DNA of 64,000 nt from Helianthus annuus (taxonomy: Eukaryota > Streptophyta > Magnoliopsida > Asterales > Asteraceae): contig NC_035436.2 in assembly GCF_002127325.2 (NCBI RefSeq), positions 15,411,194-15,475,193 on the forward strand, given 5' to 3'. Below, in pieces: positions 46,288-57,590 of the stretch. The position numbers and the translations under genes are program-made. The stretch's first letter is position 1; each line of letters opens with the position of its first letter. The notes under the pieces were generated by a model that worked only from the letters and a program-made list of their open reading frames with translations, made no database searches and had not been told where the DNA came from.

Positions 46288-47864
46288 ATGTCAAACAAAG
46301 ACTGAAGTTTGGCATTCGTAAGCGATGAATGTTCACACGAACAAGTCAAACAAATTTAATAAAGGATGACACTTGCTAAATTAAGTAAGTGCGAATCGGA
46401 TAAATAAAAGTGCGAAATATTAATAAACCTATGTAAAGGAGTTAAAGGCGTTAAAAACACTGAAATAAAAGAACCCGGGTAATGGGACGTAAGGAAGTAT
46501 AGGTAAGAACCGGGTAACGGTAAGTGTATGGAAAACCGATGTGTAATTGACGTTAGAAGTCAAGAAGTCGGAAAGATAATTCAAAGAAAACAATGTAGCC
46601 TTAGACTTCGGTCAAGGTCAAACGAAATTTAAAAAGTAAAGGTGAATAATTATAAACATAAAAAGGGGTGCCTTAACGCCATATGCGTATATAAACATAT
46701 ACACGTTGAATAAAGACTCGAATAAAAGATGATCTACGGGATCATCATAACCTACAGGATATTAATTAGTGTAACGGTCTACGGGGCCAAAATGACCCAC
46801 GGGTCATGAATTGAAGCAAAAGGATCATAAGGGCCTCGCCTTAAAGAGGTGAAAAATCTAAAGAAATAAGCCTACGAGGCTGAGTGAAAGAACCTACGGG
46901 TCAATAACGTGAAGCGAGGAAAATGGTTAAACTCCCCGCGTAAAAGAAATAACGGAAGGTAAAGGTAGTATAAAAGCGAGGGGTTTCGCTAACTTAACTG
47001 AGTGAGTTAAAAGCGAAGGGATCGAGAAAGGCCTGGTTGACAAAAGTGAGGGATTTCACTAAAACATCTAAACGGGCAGAAATAACAAAAAGGATTCACA
47101 ATTATTTAAATTCTGATGATTCACAAAAAGGACAGAAATATTACCGAAAAGACAACGGAAAGGAACGAATTTTCAAACGAAAAGTCTTGGAAATAAGTGA
47201 AAGATGTAAGACAAGGGGAAAAAGGAAAAGTTAAACTAAAATTTAGTTTTAGTAAGAAACAATGTTTTAACAAATATGGATATTACGAGAGAGATTAGAA
47301 AATGGTTAACATCAAAGAGCATGGTCTCGACATTGATAGGTGCGAGACAATACATTCGAAAAGGAGAAGTATGATGAAGAAACGTTGATATAAATTAAAC
47401 ATGACGTGACACGATCGCGGTCAAGAAATACAATGTGAAGTAGAATCACAATATAACCAAGGGAGCGGTAAAGAGTAACTGGACTAATAAGTCTAGTTAG
47501 TGAGACCGGTTAAGGTCATTTAAACAAATTTGGTTGCTTATACGCGAAGGATTCGGTAGAACTGAACCGAATAAATGAACTTGAAAACAAAAGAAATTGT
47601 AGTTAAAAAGTGAAAGATTTCACTAAAGACCTTTAAACAGGTCAAGGGAACGGATTCACAAAGGGTTCGATAATATGGATATCGCTAAATTAACTAAACT
47701 AGTAAAAATAACGAAAATACGTTATTTCAAGTTGCATTATGTCTAATAGGGCACGTAGATGTTTTGTAACCAAAAAGGTATTACCGTAATTTTCTGGTAA
47801 TACTAACAATCGATTATTGAGAGCATATGCATGGAGTTAAACTCTATAAATTATAAAGGAAAAA
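46288..47864 (+). mobile_element. Internal region of an older Ty3-type remnant (E), no intact ORF
   Basis: No ORF above 65 codons and no recognisable protein motif. It leads into a hairpin, a PPT and an LTR-like start at 47902, so I read it as non-coding or decayed internal sequence of a plus-strand LTR element; 1-102 would be its continuation left of D. It is rich in small hairpins (46728-47060, 47609-47624). Confidence 0.5.
46728..47060 (+). repeat. Hairpin series with TACGG-type loops and AGYGA stems in E
   Basis: GATGATC-TACGG-GATCATC (46728-46746), GGTC-TACGG-GGCC (46776-46788), ATGACC-CACG-GGTCAT (46792-46807), AGCC-TACGA-GGCT (46869-46881), AGCGA-GGGGTT-TCGCT (46975-46990), TTAACT-GAGTG-AGTTAA (46994-47010) and AGTGA-GGGATT-TCACT (47045-47060). 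A related AGTGA-AAGATT-TCACT is at 47609-47624. Confidence 0.7.
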
Positions 47865-47882
47865 GGTTTCGAGAACGAAACC
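47865..47882 (+). other. Pre-PPT hairpin of E
   Basis: GGTTTCG-AGAA-CGAAACC, ending 19 nt before the LTR-like start. Same place as in A-D but a different stem sequence. Confidence 0.75.
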
Positions 47883-47885
47883 TCT

Positions 47886-47901
47886 TTAAGGGGGGTAGAC
47901 T
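47886..47901 (+). promoter_or_regulatory. Polypurine tract of E
   Basis: TTAAGGGGGGTAGACT just before TGTAACACCCC. It resembles the B/D PPT. Confidence 0.75.
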
Positions 47902-50528
47902 TGTAACACCCCGAAAACGGGTTTGGTAATCAAACCTTGTTAATAGTAAAAATGGGTAAAATACCGTTAGTGGTAAAATTAACCCGGTGAATATTAGAAT
48001 TTAAATAAATAAATCTAGTATTTATTAAAAGGATGGGAAATACTTTGAGAAAGCAAAGTATATAAAAAGGCCCGAGATTTAACGGGACTTAAAATAAAAC
48101 GGGGTTTTGAACAAGATGAATAACTAGGAAAATTATAACCTAGTTAACTACAAGTCTAGAAATAACTTGAAATAAGGTTAAAACAATCAAAACTATATGA
48201 CAAACAAAAGATGAGGGGCCTATGTTGCTAAACTTGAAACTTAATTTCATAAAAACAAAAATAAAATACCAAACACACACTAGATGTGTGTGTCTGGATC
48301 GATCTAGAAACACAGGGGCGACCAACTCACCCACAAACCCTAGTCTTGCAATTTTCACCAAATTGAGGGCTCCAATCTAGTCTAAATCGATTTCCAAGCA
48401 CGAATTCGTGATCACCTCGTTGAAGGGATCATAAGGTATGCAAATTTTGGTGTTTTTGGTTCATCTCAAGTTCTAGACAAATTGTGAAAATCGAAATTGA
48501 GCTTAATTATGTGATGTATAGATGAAACTTGTAATGAAAACAAGTTTAAGAATGAATACTAGTTGATAGTTGCAGGAATCATGCCAAAAATTATGAAATC
48601 TATGATAACCCATTCATAGGTTAAGTGGGTTTTGCAAAATAGGCTAAATACTAGAGTTATAACTATCACAAGTAGTATCACTTGGTATCTATATGATGAT
48701 TTCAATGTTTGTATGCATGCTTGACATGAAACCAAAATGTGTGAATAAATAGGCGAAAATAACAAGTTACGAACTTGATTCTAGTTAGATAAAAATCAGA
48801 CCCGCTAGGTGTTCGTTAAAATGCCTAAGTGAGAATTAATATTTTGAGAATCGGATAAAAATGCATATTTGAACTATACGGCAAATTATGCGTGATATGT
48901 TGCGGAAGGAGTTCTAAACAATATTGGTCGAACTCTATAGGCAAGGAAATTCGGATCGTCAAGTGGACAAGCCGGTGGAAACACGCATTGGAAAGGAGCG
49001 CTTTAAAGGTACGCGACTTATCGTCTCGTTACATTTATGTAGATAAGCTTAGTCTTAAATATGTTTAATGTTGCTATGGTAAAAAAAAAATAGTTGCGCT
49101 TGGTGAATCTAGGAAGTGATGGAATTCACTCGGCAACCCAAACGGGTCAAAATAGATAGTAAAATGTGTGTGATATTGAAATAGAGAAAATGGTTGTGTT
49201 GGTATGTCGTTGAGGTGATGGAATTCACTGGACAACCGAATGGGTCAAATTGATAATTAAAAATAATAAGTGATCAAAATAAAGACACCATTTAGTAAAA
49301 ATTATAACGGGTCGAACAATTTAAGAAAATGCCTTTTTAGTAGTAAGAACTCACGATGCGAACCGGAATAGGTTCAAAAAGACATGATGGTATCAATATA
49401 CCATCATACGTTGATAAATGGTCATATCGACTAAATGGGTCAAATGGTATGTTAATACCATTTGACAATAATAACTGACGACTACTTGTTGAGTTTTGTG
49501 ATTACAGGAAATAACATATGTTGCGTTGCTCTAATTAGAGAATTTAAAGCAAGAGGTATGTAAACGGGTCAATGCTATGACCCGAGCCAGGTACATACAG
49601 TTATAATTATAATTAAAGGTGGTGTTGTCGTCAATTATTAGTAGAAGTCCTTCGTCGTAAATCGAGGGACTAAAATTGACCAAAAAGCCCTTGACGGGCA
49701 TATTAGGCAAACGACCCATATGGGTTGTTTGGAAACTTGCGTTACGATTAGGAGATATAAGTAGATGCCTTGAATATAGAATTATGAGGTGTGAAAGGAA
49801 AAAGAGCAAGGTTTAGACTAAAGTGCTTAACACTCTCTAAATGGGTCAAAAAGGTTTTATGTGTATACATAATTCATTAGAAAGTATGAACCTAGGCTAA
49901 GGTTTGTGTGTTAAATACATTAGTGTATGTATTTTAAATGTCTAAGGATCGAGTTAGTGGTTTTAAACACAAACGGGTCAAAATGTTAATTTTGAACAAT
50001 AAACCGAATACTTAGAAATCTAAATTTTTATTAGTTTGAATGACGGATTTTAACTCCATGTGATGGAGAATTTAATTACGAGTGCGTAGGAGAAAGAATC
50101 GCGTAAAACGGACAAGCGGATTGAAAGATACGAAAGTTTTCGTGTCAAAAACGGCAAAATTGGAATGGGCTGGTACAGGGGCCACCGTAACTTACGGTGC
50201 CCACCGTAAGTTACGGTGGGGCTGAAACCTTTACGCCAGGTACTTACTGAGTTACGGTGGAAATATTTGAACTCAGGTGAATGTCGAGAGCCCCGGATGA
50301 AGATCAAGTGTCGAACAAGAACCGAACACGCGTTAAATAAAGCTTCCGCAAGTTGTTTGGTCATCTTTTTAAAACGATGAATTAAATTACACTATGTAGT
50401 TTTGCTTTTAAAATTTAGTAAGTTTAATAAAGCCGTATTTGAGCATGAATGTTTAAATATAAATACTCCGCAAATTGTGATTATTTACGGGAACCGTAAA
50501 ATAAATTTATGGTTGTTAAATATAAGTG
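47902..50528 (+). repeat. LTR-like sequence of E, right boundary unresolved
   Basis: Starts TGTAACACCCCG after a PPT, a typical 3' LTR start. No second LTR is in the window and no clear CA end is visible before the satellite-like array at about 50529. It contains paired motifs GTGATGGAATTCACT (49118-49132 and 49215-49229, followed by CAACC and GGGTCAAA) and near-palindromes at 50183-50199 and 50201-50219. No coding signal. Confidence 0.5.
50183..50219. repeat. Twin palindromes in E LTR-like region
   Basis: CACCGTAACTTACGGTG (50183-50199) and CCACCGTAAGTTACGGTGG (50201-50219), each almost perfectly self-complementary. Their position near the distal end of the LTR resembles the palindrome clusters in D. 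Confidence 0.75.
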
Positions 50529-50965
50529 TAGTATAGGTCACGTCTTGACCTCGTATAAGCCAATAAGTGTGATATCGTATCGTATAACGTAGTATAGGTC
50601 ACGTATTGACCTCGTATAAGCCTATAAGTGTGATATCGTATCGTATAGCATCGTATAGGTCACGTATTGACCTCGTATAAGCCTATAAGTGTGATATCGT
50701 ATCGTATAGGGGTAGTATAGGTCACGTATTGACCTCGTATAAGCCTATAAGTGTGATATCGTATCGTATAACGTAGTATAGGTCAAGTATTGACCTTGTA
50801 TAAGCCTATAAGTGTGATATCGTATCGTATAGCATCGTATAGGTCACGTATTGACCTCGTATAAGCCTATAAGTGTGATATCGTATCGTATAGGTGTGGT
50901 TTAGGTCACGTATTAACCTCGTATATGCCTATAATTGTGATATCGTATCGTATAGGTGTGGTTTA
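50529..50965. repeat. 60-bp monomer array, block 1 (about 7 copies)
   Basis: The monomer contains GGTCACGTATTGACC, itself a 5-bp-arm inverted repeat, followed by TCGTATAAGCCTATAAGTG and TGATATCGTATCGTATA. Copies differ at the joint (AACGTAG, AGCATCG, AGGGGTAG). Confidence 0.85.
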
Positions 50966-51477
50966 GGTCCCCTCTAATCCTATATGCATATACAAGACCT
51001 ATAAGAAACCTATACGAGACTTATACTACACTATACGATACGATACGATACGATACGATACTATACTATACTATACAATAACACCCGTATAGGCCTCTAT
51101 ACGAGACTTATATACTATACACTATACGATACGATACGATATGATGCAATACGATACGATACGATACGATGCAATACGATAAGATAATTTAATTTAAACG
51201 ATAACAATATAATATATTTGTATTATTGACGAATAATATTGTTTTTTTATAAATAATTTTCTTTTTTTTATAAATAAACAAAGGAATATGATAATTTAAT
51301 TTAAACGATAACAAAACAATATATTTGTATTATTTACCAATAATATTGTTTTTTTATAAATAATTTTCTTTTTTAATTTTTATAATTCATCATATTTATA
51401 TTTTTTTTATTTTTATAATTTATATTTGTATTATTTACCAATAATATTGTTTTTTTTATAAATAATTTTCTTTTTTT

Positions 51478-51950
51478 TATAAATAAACAAAGTGATACAC
51501 AATACAAAAAATACAAAAATGGAGCTTTATATACGCTCCTTAGAGGTCCCTACGCAGCGTATGAGACAAAAATGACACAACTACCCTTGTATTTGGCTTC
51601 GTATAGCCTCAACACAAGGGTATAAAAGACATTTTCAAACCATTATGTACGCTGCGTATAGGTCTATACGCAGCGTATATAAAGGGTAGTTTTTTATTTT
51701 TAACCCCAAACATGTGGTTAAATTATCTTTTTAACCATTATTGCATATATACGCTGCGTATAGACCTCTAAGGAGCGTATATAAAGGTCTGAAAATGTCT
51801 TTTATACCCTTGTGTTCAGGCTATACAAAGCCAAATACAAGGGTAGTTGTGTCATTTTTGTCTCATACGCTGCGTAGGGACCTCTAAGGAGCGTTTATAA
51901 AGCTCCATTTTTGTATTTTTTTATTGTGTATTCCTTTGTTTATTTATAAA
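51478..51950. repeat. Long inverted repeat, block 1 (arms about 220 bp)
   Basis: GGAGCT at 51521-51526 pairs with AGCTCC at 51901-51906, centre about 51714. Arms share TACGCAGCGTA and TACGCTGCGTA motifs and a TACCCTTGTATTTGGC stretch with its complement. A fold-back element or MITE is possible; no target duplication identified. Confidence 0.8.
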
Positions 51951-52071
51951 AAAAAAAAGTAAATTAATTGTGTGTATTTTGGGGTATTTCCATGTTTATT
52001 TATAAAAAAACAGTATTATTAAAAATAATACAAATATTATGAATTATAAGAATTAATAATAATAAAAATAT

Positions 52072-52812
52072 TAGGTCACGTATTGACCTCGTATAAGCCT
52101 ATAAGTGTGATATCGTATCGTATAGGTGTGGTTTAGGTCCCGTATTGACCTCGTATAAGCCTATAAGTGAGATATGGTGTCGTATAGGTGTAGTATAGGT
52201 CACGTATTGACGTCGTATAATCCTATAAGTGTGATATTGTATCGTATAACGTTGTATATGTCACGTATTGACTTCGTATAAGCCTATAAGTGTGATATCG
52301 TATCGTATAGCGTCGTATAGGTCACGTATTGACCTCGTATAAGCCTATAAGTGTGATATCGTATCGTATAGGTGTAGTATAGATCACGTATTGACCTCGT
52401 ATAAGCCAATAAGTGTGATATCGTATCGTATAACGTAGTATAGGTCACGTATTGACCTCGTATAAGCCTATAAGTGTGATATCGTATCGTATAGCGTCGT
52501 ATAGGTCACGTATTGACCTCGTATAAGCCTATAAGTGTGATATCGTATCGTATAGGGGTAGTATAGGTCACGTATTGACCTCGTATAAGCCTATAAGTGT
52601 GATATCTTATCGTATAACGTAGTATAGGTCAAGTATTGACCTCGTATAAGCCTATAAGTGTGATATCGTATCGTATAGCGTCGTATAGGTCACGTATTGA
52701 CCTTGTATAAGCCTATAAGTGTGATATCGTGTCGTATAGGTGTGGTTTAGGTCACGTATTGACCTTGTATAAGCGTATAATTGTGATATCGTATCGTATA
52801 GGTGTGGTTTAG
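52072..52812. repeat. 60-bp monomer array, block 2 (about 12 copies)
   Basis: Same monomer as block 1, with the same order of joint variants, so the block seems duplicated as a multimer. Confidence 0.85.
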
Positions 52813-53309
52813 GTCCCGTCTAATCCTATATGCATATACAAGACCTATAGGAAACCTATAAGAGACTTATACTACACTATACGATACGATACGATACGAT
52901 ACTATACTATACAATAACACCCGTATAGGCCTCTATACGAGACTTATATACTATACTCTATACGATACGATATGATGCAATACGATACGATACGATACGA
53001 TGCAATACGATTAGATAATTTAATTTAAACGATAACAATATAATATATTTGTATTATTTACGAATAATGTTGTTTTTTTATAAATAATTTTCTTTTTTTA
53101 TAAATAAACAAAGGAATACGATAATTTAATTTAAACGATAACAAAACAATATATTTGTATTATTTACCAATCATATTGTTTTTTTATAAATAATTTTCTT
53201 TTTCAATTATTATAATGCATAATATTTATATTTTTTAATTTTTATAATTTATAATTTATATTTGTATTATTTACCAATAATATTGTTTTTTTATAAATAA
53301 TTTTCTTTT

Positions 53310-53785
53310 TTTTTATAAATAAATAAAGGAATACACAATAAAAAAATACAAAAATGGAGCTTTATATACACTCCTTAGAGGTCCGTACGTAGCGTATGAG
53401 ACAAAAATGACACAACTACCCTTGTATTTGGCTTCGTATAGCCTCAACACAAGGGTATAAAAGACATTTTCAAACCTTTATGTACGCTGCGTATAGGTCT
53501 ATACGCAGCGTATATAATGGGTAGTTTTTATTTATAACCCCAAACATGTGGTTAAATTATCTTTTTAACCCTTATTGCGTATATACGCTGCGTATAGACC
53601 TCTAAGGAGCGTATATAAAGGTCTGAAAATGTCTTTTATACCCTTGTGTTGAGGCTATATGAAGCCAAATACAAGGGTAGTTGTGTCATTTTTGTCTCAT
53701 ACGCTGCGTAGGGACCTCTAAGGAGTGTTTATATAGCTCCATTTTTGTATTTTTTTATTGTGTATTCCTTTGTTTATTTATAAAA
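53310..53785. repeat. Long inverted repeat, block 2
   Basis: Second copy, centre about 53548 (GGAGC at 53356; AGCTCC ending 53740). A few arm substitutions relative to block 1. Confidence 0.8.
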
Positions 53786-53904
53786 AAAAGTAAATTAATT
53801 GTGTGTATTTTGGGGTATTTCCATGTTTATTTATAAAAAAACAATATTATTAAAAATAATACAAATATTATGAATTATAAGAATTAATAATAATACAAAT
53901 AGTA

Positions 53905-54461
53905 GGTCCCGTATTGACCTCGTATAAGCCTATAAGTGTGATATCGTGTGGTATAGGTGTGGTTTAGGTCCCGTATTGTCCTCGTATAAGCCTATAAGTG
54001 AGATATCGTGTCGTATAGGTGTAGTATAGGTCACGTATTGACGTCGTATAAGCCTATAAGTGTGATATCGTATCCTCTAACGTAGTATAGGTCACGTATT
54101 GACTTCGTATAAGCCTATAAGTGTGATATCGTATCGTATAGCGTCGTATAGGTCACGTATTGACCTCGTATAAGCCTATAAGTGTGATATCGTATCGTAT
54201 AGGTGTAGTATAGGTCACGTATTGACCTCGTATAAGCCTATAAGTGTGATATCGTATCGTATAACGTAGTATAGGTCACGTATTGACCTCGTATAAGCCT
54301 ATAAGTGTGATATCGTATCGTATAACATAACGTCATATAGGTCACGTATTGACCTTGTATAAGCCTATAAGTGTGATATCGTATCGTATAGGTGTGGTTT
54401 AGGTCACGTATTAACCTCGTATAAGCCTATAAGTGTGATATCGTATCGTATAGGTGTGGTT
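53905..54461. repeat. 60-bp monomer array, block 3 (about 9 copies)
   Basis: Same monomer; begins with GGTCCCGTATTGACC variants as at the start of block 2. Confidence 0.85.
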
Positions 54462-55004
54462 TAGGTCCCGTCTAATCCTATATGCATATACAAGACCTAT
54501 AGGAAACCTATACGAGACTTATACTACACTATACAATACGATACGATACGATACGATATGATACTATACTATACAATAACATCCGTATAGGACTCTATAT
54601 GAGACTTATATACTATACACTATACGATACGATATGATGCAATACGATACGATACGATGCAATACGATAAGATAATTTAATTTAAACGATAACAATATAA
54701 TATATTTGTATTATTTACGAATAATATTGTTTTTTATAAATAATTTTCTTTTTTTATAAATAAACAAAGGAATACGATAATTTAATTTAAACGATAACAA
54801 AACAATATATTTGTATTTTTTACCAATAATATTGTTTTTTTATAAATAATTTTCTTTTTTAATTTTTATAATCCATAATATTTATATTTTTTTATTTTTA
54901 TAATTTATATTTGTATTATTTACCAATAATATTGTTTTTTTATTAATAATTTTCTTTTTTTTATAAATAAACAAAGGAATACACAATAAAAAAAATACAA
55001 ATAT

Positions 55005-55400
55005 GGAGCTTTATATACGCTCCTTAGAGGTCCCTACGCAGCGGATGAGACAAAAATGACACAACTACCCTTGTATTTGGCTTCGTATAGCCTCAACACA
55101 AAGGTATAAAAGACATTTTCAGACCTTTATATACGTTGCTTAGAGGTCAATACGCAGCGTATTTAAACTTTGTGAAAAAAAATGATCCCTCAAACCTACC
55201 AAAATGACTCAAAAAAATCTAATGGTTTATATACGCTGTGTATAGACCTATACGCAGCGTATATGACCCTTGTTTTCTGTGCAATGATTGGTTATCAGGC
55301 ACTGAGATCCATGGTTTATCTACGCAGCGTATTGGTCAATACGCAGCGTAAGGGTTAACCCTATACGCTGCGTATTGACCAATACTCTGTGTAGATAAAC
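55005..55400. repeat. Divergent third inverted-repeat copy with TACGCAGCGTA palindromes
   Basis: The left arm matches the other two for about 140 bp, then a different sequence follows with pairs of TACGCTGCGTAT and ATACGCAGCGTA motifs flanking GACC/GGTC (about 55228-55390). No full right arm. Confidence 0.65.
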
Positions 55401-55420
55401 CCTAATTTTGCTAGGGTTTG

Positions 55421-55456
55421 GTGTGCCAATAGGCACTTTAGTGTGCCAATAGGCAC
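55421..55456. repeat. Short direct repeat with hairpin units
   Basis: GTGTGCCAATAGGCAC at 55421-55436 and 55441-55456; each folds as GTGCC-AATA-GGCAC. Confidence 0.7.
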
Positions 55457-55546
55457 ACCCGTAGAGAATGTTATGCAAACCCTAGATACCTTATGAGCCC
55501 GTGGGCTCATAATAATAACCCTAATATCCAATACAACTTAGTAATG

Positions 55547-55597
55547 TCATGCTGAAGATAACTCCAAATCGACGTCTTCCTCCCACCAAGTTGCAGT
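55547..55597 (-). CDS. Candidate last exon of a host gene (minus strand)
   Basis: Read on the minus strand, an acceptor-like TTCTCTGCAG is followed by 16 codons (TATWWEEDVDLELSSA) and TGA (55547-55549). It is in frame with the candidate exon at 55939-56019 across a 341-bp intron. Codons look conserved rather than random (WW, acidic end), but the peptide is too short for me to name a family. No upstream exons are recognised, and TE sequence follows, so this may be a gene 3' end or a captured fragment. Confidence 0.45.
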   Translation of the reverse strand, partial: TATWWEEDVDLELSSA

Positions 55598-55938
55598 CTG
55601 CAGAGAACACACTGAATTATACCAAAATGTAGAAAAAGAAATCTAGTAAATGGGTCAATTTGGGTTATGGAAACAGGTCAAACGTTTTTACTCTACAAAG
55701 TCAAATTCACAAAATGAGAAAGTGACTAAATTGAAATCAAGCTGAACAGGTCAAATTGGTTGGAAGGCTCTCAAAGTGTATTCAATATGCATGTATTTCT
55801 ATAAATCATTTTATTTGAAGATGGATTACTGTATAAAGGTACAGTTATTTAGCCAAGAAATAGCTTGTGAATTACCATCAATTTATTTAAAATAATTATG
55901 GTAATGAGAATGGGGATGATGGGCTGATAAAAATTTAC
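55598..55938 (-). other. Candidate intron between the two exons
   Basis: Minus-strand GTAAAT at the 5' side and a pyrimidine-rich CTCTGCAG at the 3' side; AT-rich, 341 bp, no ORF. Supports a spliced minus-strand gene if the exons are real. Confidence 0.4.
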
Positions 55939-56019
55939 CTTATAGCCCCTGCGAAGGAACTCAAGTTGGCTTCCTTGTTCATCCTTCAGTCCAAGAACCC
56001 GTAGTGGTTCTTCTTTGGT
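55939..56019 (-). CDS. Candidate penultimate exon of a host gene (minus strand)
   Basis: A minus-strand 27-codon stretch beginning [16 protein letters not shown] and ending RRGYK is bounded by an acceptor-like TTTGGTATGGGCAG and a donor GTAAAT. It joins in phase 0 to the exon at 55547-55597. An alternative acceptor seven codons upstream is less pyrimidine-rich. Function not recognised. Confidence 0.45.
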
Positions 56020-56022
56020 CTG

Positions 56023-56545
56023 CCCATACCAAACAAATGTCTATCAATGTCTTGATTCGGGTTACCTTTTATCCCTAACGGGTCAAACGAACAAGTAAAC
56101 ACAACCGGCTTAAAAAGAAACGACTCAAACATTCTATAAAAAATTTCCTAAATTATTTTTTTATAAAACATTACTGAATTAAGATAATTTTTGTAATCAT
56201 ATTTGTCACACTAAGGGGATGTTGGGCCACCGCAACCCATCTCCTATGTCTACTGCAATCTCAAAATCTCAAAATAAATTGTTTATGCGTTATATGCTTA
56301 TTATAGGGTGTAATAAATTGTTTCAATAGAAGTTTGAAACTGCTTATCTCAAACTAATTATTCTTGATAAATTTGTTAACAAGTTTACCTTTAATAAGCT
56401 TATTACCTGCTTGTGCTTATAAGCATAAAATAAGCAATGTCAAACTCCCCTCAATTATATATTATATATAAATCTAATTTGTAACACATTTATGCATTAT
56501 AGTTTGTACCATAATCCTTAGTGACTTGTATCCACTAAAGACAAA
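56023..56545. other. AT-rich sequence with no recognised feature
   Basis: I see no ORF, exon with good splice context, or repeat match here. Further upstream exons of the candidate gene, if any, are not evident. Confidence 0.4.
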
Positions 56546-56547
56546 CT

Positions 56548-57021
56548 TGTCTTTCATTTAAACACTATAAATAATTTTGTAAGTTAACACGATGCAACGT
56601 GCGTGTGTGGTTAAACATTTTTACGTCGTCTATTTTTTTTCCGTTTGACAGGTTCATCGTAACGGTCGGGTCCTAAATCGACTTAGTTATTTTTTATGTA
56701 TTTTACGTTTCGGTTAATTTAATTTCTTCGTATTAACACAAAGACAAATTTTTATTTCATTTAATTACTATAAATAATTTTGCGAGTTAACACGACGCAA
56801 CGTGTGTGTGGGGTTAAACGTTTTTACATTGTCTATTTTTTTCTGTTTGACATGTTCATCGTAACGCTTGGGTCCTAGATCGACTTAGTTATTTCTTTAT
56901 ATGTTTTACGTTTAGGTTTAATTTCTTAGCATTAACACGCTACAACTTCAGTGTTGGAGGCTGGTAATATTGTGGCATTGGTGTTCGCCCCCGCCGCAAG
57001 GCGGGGGGTGTTTAATACTAG
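56548..57021 (+). mobile_element. Non-autonomous Helitron, 3' end with internal duplication
   Basis: Ends CTAG (57018-57021) followed by T, preceded by a perfect 8-bp GC hairpin CCCCCGCC-GCAA-GGCGGGGG (56988-57007), the hallmark of Helitron 3' ends. Within it two copies of about 200 bp are tandem (from about 56548 and 56748, sharing GTTAACACGAYGCAACGTG and CGACTTAGTTAT). The 5' TC end is not located, so the left limit is arbitrary. Confidence 0.65.
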
Positions 57022-57590
57022 TTGCTAATAAAATTGGACAAACAAGGTTCTGTTGGTTCATGCCCAATATAACACACACTCAACACTCACGTAGGTAATT
57101 TGCAGATTAAAATAGATGCAAAGAAGAATGTTTTGGAACTCTCAAATGCTTCACTGTTATTATCGAAGAGAGAGTACAAGGAATAAATAAACCAGCTAAT
57201 GCCCTATTTATAATAACAAAATAAAAACACATGCTAAATAAACTTGGTCCACTTCTTCCTGATTTAAAGCAACAACTCCAACGTTCACATGATCTCAGAT
57301 CTCATCCACATGTTTCCCTCTTTAATCGGTCATCCATTACTAGGTTAAACCGAGACCCGTAACCCATCTATATCTGTGACCCGGTTCGGTTCCGATCCAT
57401 ACCCGTGCCCGTCAAGATTATCCAACAGGTTCTGGGTCAATCCGACAGACACAAAATGTACCCTGTTGACTCAAACCCATTTTGACTAGTTATCTTCCGT
57501 ACTTACTTCATTAAGTGTGAAGCGGGTTCCACTTTCGGCAACACAAGTTTAGGAATTATCCGTTTGCTTAAGCATCGCCTGCCAGGGCCC
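57022..57590. other. Unclassified intergenic sequence
   Basis: No ORF. On the minus strand, TATTTATAAATAGGGC-like and TTCCTTGTACTCTCTC motifs look like an old copia-type LTR promoter and leader, but no boundaries or PBS are found. Confidence 0.3.

Larger units (their letters stand above)
50529..55400. repeat. Higher-order tandem repeat of three composite blocks
   Basis: Blocks start near 50529, 52072 and 53905. Each has tandem monomers of about 60 bp, a unique GGTCCCNTCTAATCC segment (50968, 52815 and 54464), ACGAT pentamer runs, AT-rich spacer with repeated AATATTGTTTTTTTATAAATAA, then a long inverted repeat. The third block has only one full arm before diverging at about 55140. No ORF. Confidence 0.85.

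Noticed and set aside
47037..47234. 65-aa Lys-rich ORF in E
   Set aside because: Composition follows the A/G-rich background and hairpin repeats; no homology recognised.
50529..50965. CRISPR-like array of regularly spaced repeats
   Set aside because: The repeats are contiguous monomers of about 60 bp without unique spacers, in a plant-type genome with no cas genes.
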